Assembly (NCBI RefSeq): GCF_024139115.2
Contig: NC_085140.1
Span: forward strand, 316,265,259 to 316,329,258
Reading direction: 5' to 3'
Source: Armigeres subalbatus
Taxonomy: Eukaryota; Arthropoda; Insecta; Diptera; Culicidae
Length of the DNA stretch: 64,000 bases
Below the pieces are notes generated by a model. The model was not told the DNA's origin. It ran no database searches and saw only the letters and a list, made by a program, of their open reading frames with translations. A program made the position numbers and the translations under genes. Of this stretch, positions 42,832-54,758 are shown in pieces. Each line of letters starts with the position of its first letter. The stretch's first letter is position 1.

Positions 42832-44110
42832 TATGATTTTGTTTTAAATTGATATTCAATCATATTACAGTGAGTAGGTACTCCCTTAAAGAACGTGGTT
42901 TTTAATCAACCAATTTCAAAGGGCAGATTTTTCCAGGACGCCTGAACTCTGATAAGCAAATTTCTCAATTTCTCTAATAGAACTGCTTTTGACTTTTATT
43001 ACACATAACTTTCATACAATGTAAAAAAAAACATTTTGCCTGTGACCTGAGTTTAAAACGCGGGCGCATTACAGTTTCAGATCCGAAACCAGAAGAAAAT
43101 TCCCTATTTCTAAACGATATAAATATGGCTTTTGCTGCATATACCTTTCTACTTCTCAAAATTACTTACGTAAGTTTACTTACGTGTAAATTATTCATGT
43201 TTATGCTGGAAATTACTCGATTAAAGCGGTATTTTCCCTAATAGCTTTATGTACCTTTCTGACTCCCACCAAATGCACTTTACATCGAATCGATCGAACA
43301 TGTTTGCTGTTCTATTTTCTACCATCCACTTCCACCGCCTCCGCCAGTCACTTGCTGTTGATTTACCAAATTGCCGCTCGTTCCATTCCAAAACAACACC
43401 AATTCCACTAACCAATTCATCACGACTCATTTTCGGCAGCTTGTACTGTATGTGTTCCCAATTGGAAAAGGGAGAAGGCCCCGCTAAATCGTTTTAATAC
43501 TTATCGAACCAATCGAAAAGCCATTTAACAACCTATCATCCGGTTGCCTGTCCGCGCCCGCGAGCCCACCCACGCCAGGCAACGGACGGAAAACCACCAC
43601 AAATCCTCACCGCCTTGTTGATGTTGTTGTTGGTTGGCGCTGTTGGATTTGAGCTCACAGTAGCTCTAGCTATAGCCGTCTAGTCTGCTGTAGTGTGGCG
43701 GTGGAATTAGTTCGGCAACCCCGCGTGAACTGAACGGCGACGCATGTAATTGCTCCCAAAGTGCCAATAAAACGCACCCACTAACCGCGTTTCCAATCCC
43801 ATCGAAGCCTGATCCTCACGATTCCAAATCTGCTGCCGGAGCCAGTTTCTAAAAGGTAGCAGAATAAATGCGTTATTATGCAAATCAGAATTTGGACGAG
43901 AATAGAAATTTAACACCAAAAAATTGTATAGTCGAGTAAAGCATCAAAAGCCATTGAAATTGAAAGAGAAACAAATCAGATTTAAGTAGAAAAGATGCAA
44001 ATACAAATAATTATTAAAAATATTCGTTTGAACGTGATAATTGACAAAAAATACTGAATGAATCTTCTTGTAGTTATTATGTGAATGTGGACTTAATTTA
44101 GGCACTTTAC
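42832..44110. other. Low-copy-looking stretch, no gene assigned
   Basis: AT-rich to about 43200, then a GC-richer part (CCTGTCCGCGCCCGCGAGCC near 43550, with TTGTTGATGTTGTTGTTGG nearby). Frames stay below 85 codons. It could be regulatory or untranslated host sequence. Confidence 0.4.
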
Positions 44111-44113
44111 TTA

Positions 44114-44770
<657 letters not shown>

Positions 44771-44807
44771 AAAAACATCCTTTTCTTATTTTTTTTCCTT
44801 CAACATA

Positions 44808-44997
44808 GGGGGAAAGACGGCTTTGGCAGGGTTTATTCTATTATTGGCAGGGGGTTTTTGTCGACCAAATTTTATGAAATTCGGCCACAATATTCTTTGA
44901 TATGCAAAGAATGTTTAGGCCAAATTTGAGCCTAGTCAGTCATAAAAAACCCCCCTGCCAATAATAGAACAAAACCTGCCAAAGCCGTCATTCCCCC
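44808..44997. mobile_element. 190-bp MITE with ~47-bp TIRs and TA duplication
   Basis: The left end GGGGGAAAGACGGCTTTGGC and the inverted right end GGGGGAATGACGGCTTTGGC continue into AGG..TTATTCTATTATTGGCAGGGGG in both arms. TA at 44806-44807 and 44998-44999. No coding capacity. The short internal loop means it is nearly one large palindrome. Confidence 0.92.
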
Positions 44998-44999
44998 TA

Positions 45000-45780
45000 T
45001 TTCTCATTATTATGAGACCTTTACATTGAATCCATCCTCAGATGTAGGCCATTTTCACATCGATCGTTGCGATGGGCTCTCTGCTGGGGCGAGGATGGCG
45101 TAATTTATAGGCTTTCAATTTCCTTCACTTGTACTACACACGGTGCTACTGTCTCTGCGGAAAGTGATGCCGTTGAGTGCGCTGCTGTTACGAGTCTGCG
45201 TCCGGTAGCATCGAAATTATTCAATCAACGAGCCTCCCCGATTAAATCAAAATATATCGACCATGAGCGAGAGGTTTGTTTTTGTTTTTCATGACCGCTG
45301 ATGGGAGGAAAATTACGAACGTGTGCAGCAAATTAACCGGTTTTGTGCATGGAATAGGAATCTTTAAAAGTCAATTTTTGCCTCGAGTTGGAATTCGAAA
45401 TTAACGTTTAGTAATTTTACGGAATGGTGCCCAAAAAGCAAACGAATCGCACCATTATTTTGTGAATGGGAAACAGGTTTTCCCCGGCAAGTGTCGTCGA
45501 AAGTGCTGGAACGAAAATTAAAATGCAAGGACCGCAACCATCCACAATCAATTGAGGGTTAAAATGTGCCAAACATGCGTGTAGCAAGGGGCTGTATCAT
45601 TCCGAAACCAAACTGTTGATCAAAAGCTCGGAAACCTATAATCTAACAATTGACCAATTTTAATGCAAGGAGTTCCATACGACTTCAATTCCCTCCTAGT
45701 TTGACGATCTTTTACAATTTTTAGCAAAATAATTAGAAACATGTATTTGGAGATCTGGAGTTCCCTCCATCGATTGGTTC
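45000..45780. other. No gene seen
   Basis: Low-copy sequence with a small fragment resembling the microsatellite-bearing retroposon near 45597-45645 (CCGAAACCAAACTGTTGATC). No frame above 75 codons. Confidence 0.45.
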
Positions 45781-45916
45781 ATTTCATTTATTTAGTTTAC
45801 ATCTAAACAGATAACACTGAATCAACAATTTGACGCCACAATACACGGTTCGAGGCCGCATCTCTCCATCCTCGAATGCGCCCCACGCTCGCCAAGTCGT
45901 TTTGCACCTGGTCTGC

Positions 45917-47344
45917 CTACCTCGCTCGCTGCGCTCCACGCCGTCTCGTACCTGCCGGATCGGAAGCGAACACCATCTTTGCAGGGTTGCTGTCCGGCAT
46001 TCTTGCAACATGCCCTGCCCATCGTACCCTTCCGGCTTTAGCTACCTTCTGGATACTGGGTTCGCCGTAGAGCTGGGCGAGCTCGTGGTTCATTCTTCGC
46101 CGCAACACTTCTTGCACACCGCCAAAGATGGTCCTAAGCACCCGTCTCTCTGCACACTCCGAGTGCTTGCAAGTCCTCCTCGAGCTGTTTTCCATGTTTC
46201 ATGTCCGTAGAGGACAACCGGACTTATTAGCGGTGGCTAATCTTTTTTGACCACAGTTTCTTCTGGAGCCCGTAGTAGGCCCGACTTCCACAGATGATGC
46301 GCCTTCGTATTTCACGACTAACATTGTTATCAGCCGTTAGAAGGATCCAAGGTAGACGAATTCCTCGACCACCTCAAAGGTATCCACGTCTCTCGTATTC
46401 CCAGGAGGGTCCTGTAGCGCTCGGTTCGGCCCACAAGCATGTACTTTGTCTTTGAAGCATTCACCACCAACTTTTCCAACTTTTGTTGCTTCACGTTTCA
46501 GGCGGGTGTACAGTTCTGCCACCTTTGCAAATGTTCGGCCGACAATGTCCATGTCATCCGCGAAACAAATAAATTGACTGGATCTGTTGAAAATCGTACC
46601 CCGGCTGTTACACCCGGCTCTCCGCATGACACCTTCTAGCGCAATGTTGAACAACAGGCACGAAAGTCCATCACCTTGTCTTAGTCCCCGATTCAAAGGA
46701 ACTGGAGTGTTCGCCCGAAATCTTCACACAATTTTGCACACCATCCACCGTTGCTTTGATAAGTCTGGTAAGCTTCCCAGGGAAGCTGTTCTCGTCCATA
46801 ATTTTCCATAGCTCTACGCGGTCTACACTGTCGTATGCGTTGTGCACACGATGGTGCGTTGGGACCTGGTATTCACTGCATTTTTGAAGGATTTGCCGTA
46901 CAGTAAAAATCTGGTCCGTTGTTGAGCGGCCGTCAACGAAGCCGGCTTGATAACTTAAACGAACTCATTCACTAATGGTGACAGATGACGGAAGATAATC
47001 TGGGATATCACTTTGTAGGCGGCATTAAGGATGGTGATCGCTCGAAAGTTCTCACACTCCAGCTTGTCGCCTTTCTTGTAGAAGGGGCATATAACCTCTT
47101 CCTTCCACTCCTCCGGTAGCTGTTCAGTTTCCCAGATTCTGACTATCAGATTGTGCAGGAAGGTGGCAAGCTTTTCCGGGCCCATCTTGATGAGCTCAGC
47201 TCCGATACCATCCTTACCAGCTGCTTTATTGGTCTTTAGCTGTTGGATGGCATCCTCAACTTCCCTCAAAGTGGGGGTTGGTTGGCTTCCATCGTCCGCT
47301 GAACTGACGTCATCTCCTCCGCCTGTACACTCAGCGCCATTCAA
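45917..47344 (-). pseudogene. RTE LINE ORF2: reverse transcriptase and C-terminus
   Basis: 47344-46955 carries the RT fingers (TNKAAGKDGIGAELIKMG, LPEEWKEEVICPFYKKGD, NFRAITILNAAYKV). Between 46955 and 46700 the RT continues in shifted frames with a small deletion. 46696-46337 has GLRQGDGLSCLLFNIALEG and the catalytic FADDMDIVG. 46195-45917 has VLRTIFGG and GRVRWAGHVARMPDSNP. Stops at about 46955 and 46337 and frame changes break the enzyme that would prime cDNA at the target. Confidence 0.85.
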
Positions 47345-47365
47345 ATGTTCCTCGTAGTGCTGCTT

Positions 47366-48706
47366 CTACCTTTCGATTACCACACGTTCGTCCGTCAAGA
47401 TGCTCCCATCCTTATTCCTGCACATTTCGGCTCGCGGCACGGAGCCTTTGCGGGATACGTTGAGCTTCTGGTAGAACTTGGGTGTTTCTTGAGAACGACA
47501 CAGCTGTTCCATCTCCTCGCACTCCGCTTCATCCAGGCGGCGTTTCTTCTCCTGAAAAAAGCTGGTCTGCTGTCTCCGCTTTCGTCTATAACGTTCCACG
47601 TTCTGCTGGGTACCATGCTGCAGCGCGACCGCCCGCGCTGCGTCCTTCTCCTCCACAATCTGTCTGCACTCTTCGTCAAACCAATCGTTCCGTCGACTTC
47701 GTCCCATATACCCGACGTTGTTCTCCGCTGCGTCGTTAATGGCTGCTTTAACTGTATTCCAGCAGTCCTCAAGAAGGGCCCAATCGGGCTCACCCTCTTC
47801 CGGCAACGCTGCCTCGAGATACTGCGCGTATGCAGTGGCGACATCAGGTTGCTTCACTCGCTCTAGGTCGTACCGCGGCGGTCGTCGATATCGAACATTG
47901 TTGATGACGGATTGTTTTGTGCGCAGATTCAGCATCACCAGATACTGGTAAGTGTCGATGTTAGCGCCACGATATGTCCTGACATCGATAATGTCGGAAA
48001 AGTGCCGTCCATCAATCAGAACATGGTCTATTTGTGGTTCTGTCTGCAGTGGGGATCTCCAGGTGTACCGATACGGAAAGCTGTGTTGGAAGTAGGTGCT
48101 GCGAATGGCCATATTCTTGGAGGCGGCGAAATCAATTAGGTGTATGCCGTTTTCGTTCGTCAGCCGGTGAGCACTGAACTTCCCTATAGTCGGTCTAAAC
48201 TCCTCCTCTTGGACAACCTGAGCGTTAAAGTCTCCTACAATGATGTTGACGTTGTGGCTTGGGTAGCTGTCCTACTCACGTTCCAGCTGCGCGTAGAATG
48301 CTTCCTTATCATCATCAGTGGTTCCGAAATGTGTGCTATGGACGTTGATTATGCTGAAGTTGAAGAACCGGCCTTCGATCCTCAACCTGCACATTCTCTC
48401 ATTGATCGGTTTATGATTACCTTTAAACGTTTGCACCATTGATCCCTTCCAACAAACCTCCTGCAGCGCTAAGATGCCTAATCCACAGTCCTTGAGCACA
48501 TCGGCAAATATGCGTGTGCTCCCGATGAAGTTGAGAGATTTGCCGTTCCACGAACCGAGTTGCCAATCGCTAGACCCTTTTCGTCGCAGTGGTCTTCGCC
48601 GATGGCTCCGGTCCGTACTCTCTTGTTGATTGTTCGTTGCGTATGTTTTTTTAAAGGCTGGCTTGCAGGGCCTGACACCAAACCCAATAAATTTCCGGAG
48701 GACCAT
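47366..48706 (-). pseudogene. RTE LINE ORF2: endonuclease and linker
   Basis: Two blocks in one frame, separated by an in-frame stop at 48272-48274. The first reads LGSWNGKSLN and ILALQEVCWKGS (endonuclease motifs) and INVHSTHFGTTDDDKEAFY. After the stop, NIIVGDFNAQ and FIDFAAS-like sequence, then QIDHVLIDGRHFSDIIDVRT (48112-47366). GDFN and IDHVLI are conserved catalytic-fold motifs of the APE-like nuclease. A further stop lies at 47366-47368, at a Trp position in related elements. Confidence 0.85.
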
Positions 48707-49173
48707 TCCTCTTTATTCCCGGTGACCATGATGCACAGTTTCACTTACGAGTCCCTCGCTGCCACTCGGACGATGATCAGCCGCCCCTAACATGGGGAAC
48801 AGACGCCGTTGTGAGCCGATCCTGACATGGAGAAGAGACGCTCAGTGAGATTTGCACCTCCAGAGAGGAGCAAACCCCCCCTTCCCTGTCAGCATACGAC
48901 CATAGTTCCCACCGGGGTTGGTTACCCGATCTTCCCTAAGGTTGCTCGTATCCCGGCCAGCACCACAAGAAGGTAGGGATAGGAGTTGCTGGGTAAGAGG
49001 CTAAGGACCGCGAGATGGGGTCTATTTTATTCCTTCAGGTACGCGAAGTACCAATGGTATGCTTTACCCAGCATTTGCCGTTCCGTGATGGTGCCGATAA
49101 AAGTAATAACTTCGACAGCCGACACCGATTCCTTCGATGACTTGTCACTGGAAGGTTAGCAGTAGGTGACATA

Positions 49174-49285
49174 AGGGAAGATCCATTAATTACGTAACAC
49201 AAAAATTGACAATTTTTAACAGCTCCCTCCCCCCTGTGTCACACTTTTTGTATTAAGGATCCATAAATTTTGTATGGATTGTCGG
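49174..49285. mobile_element. Truncated relative of the 29270-29435 MITE
   Basis: AGGGAAGATCCATTAATTAC, CTCCCTCCCCCCTGTGTCAC and AATTTTGTATGGAT follow the order of the intact copy; the right TIR is missing. TA precedes it at 49172-49173. Confidence 0.7.
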
Positions 49286-49625
49286 ATTTTGTATGGCCGA
49301 AGTGTGGGCACGCCTTTTTTGAATTTCCAGGAACTTTGCTTGCTTGGGACAGCCTTTTGTGTTGGCCCAATATATGATCGAGTAGCGCAATTGGGATCAA
49401 GCATCTCCATTTTATTACATATATATAACTGCCGTTGAAACTGAAACTTACACAGCAAGAATGATTGACCAATCCTAGTCAATCGCTGAGTTGTTTCATC
49501 GACCAATTCCACTGATTCTGGTCAATCATGGAATAACAACTAGGTTAGATGTACCAGTCGTGGCTATAGCACCCGCTGTCGCACTAGTGCTTTATATGCC
49601 AAATCGCCAATCAAATCGGTGTCAG
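49286..49625. other. No gene seen
   Basis: Short spacer. A TCGCACTAGTGCTTTATATG stretch near 49576 resembles ATCGCACTAGTGGTCCC near 51878, so the two sides of the polypyrimidine element may share a short repeat. Confidence 0.35.
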
Positions 49626-49629
49626 ACCA

Positions 49630-49725
49630 TTTGGCCGAATGCCGTTTGGCCGAACGCCATTTGGCCGAATGCCGTTTGGCCGAACGGGTCATTTGGTCGA
49701 ATGCCGTTTGGCCGAATAGTTAAAA
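49630..49725. repeat. GGCCGAA minisatellite, left inverted block
   Basis: Six or so units of CATTTGGCCGAATGCCGTTT end in TTGGCCGAATAGTT. The reverse-complement block at 51630-51735 begins AACTATTCGGCCAAACGG, so the two blocks form an inverted pair around the pyrimidine tract. Confidence 0.85.
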
Positions 49726-49861
49726 AAATGACATCAAATTACGAGTTGCGAAGAGTGAGAAATGAAACGTGAGTAATGTGAAGTAAGAAGTGAAAAGTGA
49801 GATGTGAAAAGTGAGAAAAGAAGAGTGAACAGGGAACTGAGAACAGAGAACAGAGAACTCC

Positions 49862-51612
49862 TTCTCCCTTCTCCTTCTTCCTTCTTCTTTCTTCCTTTTT
49901 TTTTCCTTCATCTTTTTTCTTTCCTTTTTCTTTCTTCTTTCTTCGTTCCCTTCTCTTTCTTCCTTCTCTCTAATTACTTCTTCCTTTTTTTCTTCTTCCT
50001 TCTTCCGTTTTTCCTTCTTCCTTTTTTCCTTCTTCCTTTTTTCCTTCTTCCTTTTTTCTTCTTCCTTCTCCCTTCTTCATTATTTCTTCTTCATTAATTC
50101 TTCTTTCTTCTTCCTTATTTTCTTATTTATTCTCCCTTCTTTCTTCTTCCTTCTTTATTCTTCCTTCTTCCTTCTTCTTTCTTCCAGCTTTCTTCATCCT
50201 TCTTCCTTATTCCTTATTCCTTCATCCTTCTTCCTTCTTCCTTCTTACTTCTTCCATCTTCCTTCTTTCTTCCTTCTTCCTTCTTCCTTTTTCCTTTTTC
50301 CTTTTTCTTTCTTCCTTCTTCCTTCTTCCTTCTTCCTTCTTCTTTCTTCCTTCTTCCTTCTTCCTTCTTCCTTCTTCCTTCTTCCTTCTTCCTTCTTCTT
50401 TCTTCCTTTTTTTCGTCTTCTTGTTTTCTTCTTTCTTTTCTCTTATTCCTTCTTCCTTCTTCTTTCTTCCTTTTTTTCGTCTTCTTGTTTTCTTCTTTCT
50501 TTTCTCTTATTCCTTCTTCCTTCTTCATTATTTCTTCTTCCTTCTTTCTTCTTCCTTTTTTCTTCTTCTTTCTTCCTTCTTCCTTTTCCCTTTTTCTTTC
50601 ATCATTCTTCTTTCTTCCTTCTTCTTTCTTTCTTTTTTTCTCCTTCCTATTTTGTTTTTCCTTCTTCCTACTTCTTTCTTCCTTTTTTTCTTCTTATTAT
50701 TTTCTTCTTCCTTTTTTCTTATTCTGTTTTTCTTATTCCATCTTCCTTCTTCATTATTTTTTCTTCCTTCTTCCTTCTTCCTTCTCCCTTCTTCTTTTAT
50801 CCTTCTTCTTTCTTCCTTCTTCCTTCTTCTTTCTTCCTTCTTCCTTCTTCCTTCTTCTTTCATCCTTCTTCTTTCTTTCTTCTTCCTTCTCCCTTCTTCT
50901 TTCATCCTTCTTCTTTCTTCCTTCTTCCTTCTTCTTTCATCCTTCTTCTTTCTTCCTTCTTCTTTCTTCCTTCTTTTTTCTTCCTTCTTCCTTCTTCTTC
51001 CTGTCTTCTTCGTTCTTCCTTCTTCCTGCTTCCTTTTTCTTTCTTCTTTCTTCCTTCTTCCTTCTTCCTTCTTCCTTCTTCCTTCTTCCTTCTTCCTTCT
51101 TCCTTCTTCTTTCTTTCTTCTTCTTTCTTTCTTCTTCCTTCTTTCTACTTCTTCCTTCCTTCTTCCTTCTTTCTACTTCTTTCTTCCTTCTTTCTACTTC
51201 TTTCTTCCTTCTTCCTTCTTCCATCTTCTTTCTTCCTTCTTCCATCTTCTTTCTACATTCTTCTCCTTCTTCCTTCTTCTTCCTTCTCCTTCTCCTTCTT
51301 CCTTCTTCCTTCTTCCTTCTTCCTTCTTCTTTCTTTCTTCTTCCTTCTTCCTTCTTTCTTCTTCCTTCTTTCTACTTCTTCCTTCCTTCTTCCTTCTTTC
51401 TACTTCTTTCTTCTTCTTTCTTCCTTCTTCCTTCTTCCATCTTCTTTCTTCCTTCTTCCATCTTCTTTCTATATTCTTCTCATTCTTCTCCTTCTTCCTT
51501 CTTCTTCCTTCTTTTTCTTCCTTCTTTCTTTTTTATTCTTCCTACTTCACTTGTTTTTCGTTTTCCTTCCTTGATTCTTTCTTCTTTCTCTTTCCTTCTT
51601 CTGTTTTTATTC
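49862..51612. repeat. 1.75-kb polypyrimidine (CTT/CTTC)n tract
   Basis: Almost uninterrupted C and T on the + strand with the unit CTTCTTTCTTCC in many variants, plus a few A. Frames of 418 and 446 codons (50421-51677 and 50485-51825) consist of Phe, Leu and Ser only and come from the repeat. An imperfect ~65-bp duplication TTTTTTTCGTCTTCTTGTTT occurs at about 50407 and 50471. Such tracts can form triplex (H-) DNA. Confidence 0.95.
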
Positions 51613-51629
51613 TTCATTCAGAGAATTTC

Positions 51630-51735
51630 AACTATTCGGCCAAACGGCATTCGGCCAGATGGCGTTCGGCCAAATGACCCTTTCTGCCAAATGGCATTCG
51701 GCCAAACAACATTCGGCCAAATGACCCTAAACCAT
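51630..51735. repeat. GGCCGAA minisatellite, right inverted block
   Basis: AACTATTCGGCCAAACGGCA, TTCGGCCAGATGG and GGCCAAATGACCC units, reverse complementary to the left block at 49630-49725 and close to the 17-bp unit at 27885-29030. Confidence 0.85.
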
Positions 51736-52312
51736 CAAATCACCGCAAACCATGTTCCTATCGACAAAGCATATCCATATGATACGATAACACCTTTGAT
51801 TTCCTCCAAAACAAGAAAAGCATAATTGTAAAAATTGATTTTTTCTAATTTCTGAGGTCCTTTGCACCAGTTATCGCACTAGTGGTCCCAATTTGGACAA
51901 TCCCATAAGAAAACAATAGGATTTGCCATGTAAGGAACCAAAATTAAGAATAGTGCCACAACTGGTGCATGCGTTCCTATTATGGATTAATCAATTTTGA
52001 GGATAATAACAAATTTTATTATGGTTTTCACAGGTGTTCTAAGGAGCAGGAAGTAAAACCTTTCGCTTGATATATAAAGTCCACCCATATGCCTTTTACT
52101 TATTTTTTTTTAATAGTTGTTCTTATGTATGGCGACAATTGATACACCCACCCTATATAGATATGTACAGTCAGTCTAAGCTAAACTAAGCTAAGCTACA
52201 ATTCAACCCAACTGATGAAAATTCTGATAGATTTCACAACTTTTGAGCTAAACCTTTTACCCTTTTTGATGTAAAACAAAACAATTGTACAGGCTCCTTC
52301 ATTCAATGCTAC
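51736..52312. other. No gene seen
   Basis: AT-rich. GCACCAGTT near 51863 and AACTGGTGC near 51960 form a loose inverted pair about 100 bp apart. AGCTAAACTAAGCTAAGCTA occurs near 52180. It ends with the target duplication CAATGCTAC of the next SINE. Confidence 0.45.
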
Positions 52313-52608
52313 TCCTTCTTCTTCTTCTTCTTCTTATTGGCATTACATCCCCCACTGGGGCATTGTCACCTCACAGCTTAGTGTTCATTAAGCACTTCCG
52401 CAGTTATTAACTGCAAGTTTTCCAAGCCACGTTACCATTTTTGCATTCGTATATCATGAGGGTAACACGATGGTACTTTTATGCCCAGGAAAGTCGAGAC
52501 AATTCCTAAATCGAAAATTGCCAAGACCGGCACCGGGAATCGAACCCAGCCACGTTCAGCACAGTCTTGCTATGTAGCCGCGCATCGTACCGCACGGCTA
52601 AGGAAGGC
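52313..52608 (-). mobile_element. Feilai-type SINE, full length, minus strand
   Basis: On the minus strand the head GCCTTCCTTAGCCGTGCGGT, the B box GGTTCGATTCC and the AAG tail are present. The duplication CAATGCTAC occurs at 52304-52312 and 52609-52617. Confidence 0.92.
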
Positions 52609-52617
52609 CAATGCTAC

Positions 52618-54415
52618 CCCACTGGTACAAAAAAAAAACAAATTACCATGAAAATGTAACCACCTCTTACTCCAATCTTTAATGAATGAACGGATATATT
52701 AACATCATAAAACAGCATACAAAAAGTGTGCGGACTGCTGGCCACGATGAAAAAAGTCCTACAACACAAACGAGACAAAACGATACCCAACCGAATACTC
52801 GAAAGCGAGCGTGATGGCACGCATAAAAGATGAGAAGGTTTCGCGCCAGGCAAGCTAAACGCGCTGCTATGCTACGGATGCATCCCAATCGTTGTTGGTC
52901 GGTAAGCAGCCCGCTGGTGAGGAAAGTGGGAAGCGCGACGCGGTCCATTTAATGGTTGGACATTTATTACGTTCGATAAATAATAAAAAAGCGCGACGTG
53001 GTACGCATGAAACCTGAAACTGATACCGTGTGGCTTGGCGAGTTGCCGGTGCAAGATTGCGAAAAGAAATCACCTTACCGGCGTGAGTTCGTTCCCAACG
53101 GGTGGTTCTCAAGTTGATCAGCTAATCATCAGCTAACCAGCAACTAATAAATTTAGGAATAGCTGAAGCAAACAGCATTCAGGAATGCCATTAATTGCAT
53201 ACATGAAACCTAACTCACTGGCTGTTTATTTCCAATGTGTACAGTTTGAGATTCTAACTAAAACACGATTTTTACTTTCTTGCCACAATCCAAATTACCC
53301 ATTCAATATTTTCAATCAGAAGAGCCACTCTTCAACGGGTTGAGCACCTCTATACCGTACTTCTTGAACGATGCCATTGATGGACATTATCGGAACTGAA
53401 TTGGATAGTGACCGTTGTTGATTGGAATACCGAATGTTTACCCAAGATATGACCAACGCGGGACGCATCAACCCAATATCATAAGTTGTGAAACAGCACC
53501 GGCGATGACGACAACAATAACAACGGCCAAACAGGCAGGTATGAGGTAGTTAGTCGCTTCATTGATGATTCCGTTGTTTTTGTTTTCATTTTCATTTCCC
53601 GTCTGATCAGGTGCCTTACGTTTTGAGCTCCGAACACCAGAAGAAGTGGGCTCGTTCGATGTTCAACAGCCCGAAAAAAACAACCACGTTAATTGCCTAC
53701 AAAACGGTTACGTGCCAAGAGCCTCTTCCCCGTGGGTTGGCCATCAGCTGTGGCACCACCACTCGGGAACTATTTATTATACGTACGAACGAGCGAGCGT
53801 GATGCGGGTGCTTGTTGTTTGGGAGGGCGTGCGGTGCGTGGACGGACGTGTATCAAGCTTTCCCCGTGTGAATCGTGTTATCACAGAAATTGGAATCAAA
53901 TGATGTTTTGTCACGAAACCACCGAATCAGACGGAAGCATTCTTCTATTTTCGGAAGTAGATAGGGCAGCTTGTTGGCAGAAGTGATGCCAAGATATTTA
54001 ATCGTTTATGATCATTTGGATACCACTTCTACTGGGTTTTGGGTTCCAAAAATGTGTCTCGTTTTTAGGTATTTATTCTTAACCGATTCGCTCGCAACGA
54101 AAATCATTCGAAGGGAAATCTTACAACGGATAATGGAACTGGATAATATGGATAATAATTAATCTTTCGCTGCAATGTTTTCATTTTAATATGTTTTTTT
54201 TTTATATATACATATCTAAAGTTGTATCGAGATGAACACTACCACCGGGGTGGGTTGATAAGAGTTTTGCTAAACATATTTTTGGGAAACCTTCATCGTT
54301 TAAACTGATCATTCAATACCATTCAATTTCTTTGACAATGAAGTTCAATTGAAGGATTACAACTTCGAATTAAAGTTAGTGTTTCGCGAAAAGCACTTAT
54401 TATGTTATGATTATT
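52618..54415. other. Low-copy-looking stretch, no gene assigned
   Basis: About 1.8 kb without transposon ends. Overlapping frames on the minus strand at 52614-53112 (up to 89 codons) and on the plus strand at 53611-53986 (up to 97 codons) have no recognised motif. A pyrimidine-rich run ending in CAG precedes GTGCCT at about 53580-53615; as a donor GTGCCT is poor. May be host intron or untranslated sequence. Confidence 0.4.
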
Positions 54416-54758
54416 TTACCTTTCTCGAACAATAAAGTTGTACCGAAAGGCTACCATTTCCCCCCATCAACGAACTTTTCATAGAAGGCTCGGAGACCCA
54501 TGCCATTATACATAAACCTGTTCGTGTGTATGTATGTGTGTAAGTGTACACGAGGCATGAAAAAACTATTGTCAAATATTCGTATAATAATCCTCAACCA
54601 ATTGTCTCGCAACAAATTGCATTTGATAAAGCAGAAAGCCTTATTCCTCATGATCGGCCTTTGTTATAAGTTAAAAGTAATATGAGTTAAAAATCAAAAA
54701 ATGCTGTTTTGGCAAAATGCAAAAAAGGCAGTTCCACTACTAGGTGAATTAATATGGG
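54416..54758 (-). mobile_element. Microsatellite-bearing retroposon body, copy 3
   Basis: The minus-strand 3' end TTCGAGAAAGGTAAAAATAA lies at the left. AAGGCTCGGAGACCCATGCC and a short GTGTATGTATGTGTG tract mark the family. The body is shorter than in copies 1 and 2 and the head is missing. Confidence 0.7.

Larger units (their letters stand above)
45781..49171 (-). mobile_element. RTE-clade (BovB/JAM1-like) LINE, near full length, inactive
   Basis: Minus-strand order: 5' region (49171 to about 48710, with a C-rich tract and CTGGGTAAAGC-like sequence), endonuclease, RT and C-terminal region, then a 3' end at about 45781 (AAATAAATGAAATGAAC on the minus strand). Five long open blocks share one frame. 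The lineage is judged from motifs such as DGIGAELIKMGPEKL, FADDMDIVG and AKAGRVRWAGHVARMPD, typical of insect RTE elements. In-frame stops and lesions at 46700-46955 make it inactive. Confidence 0.88.

Noticed and set aside
50421..51825. Open frames of 418 and 446 codons
   Set aside because: They lie in the polypyrimidine tract and consist only of Phe, Leu and Ser from CTT/TTC/TCC repeats. No protein is supported.
53580..53620. Second recursive splice site
   Set aside because: The pyrimidine tract ends in CAG but is followed by GTGCCT, which is a poor donor.
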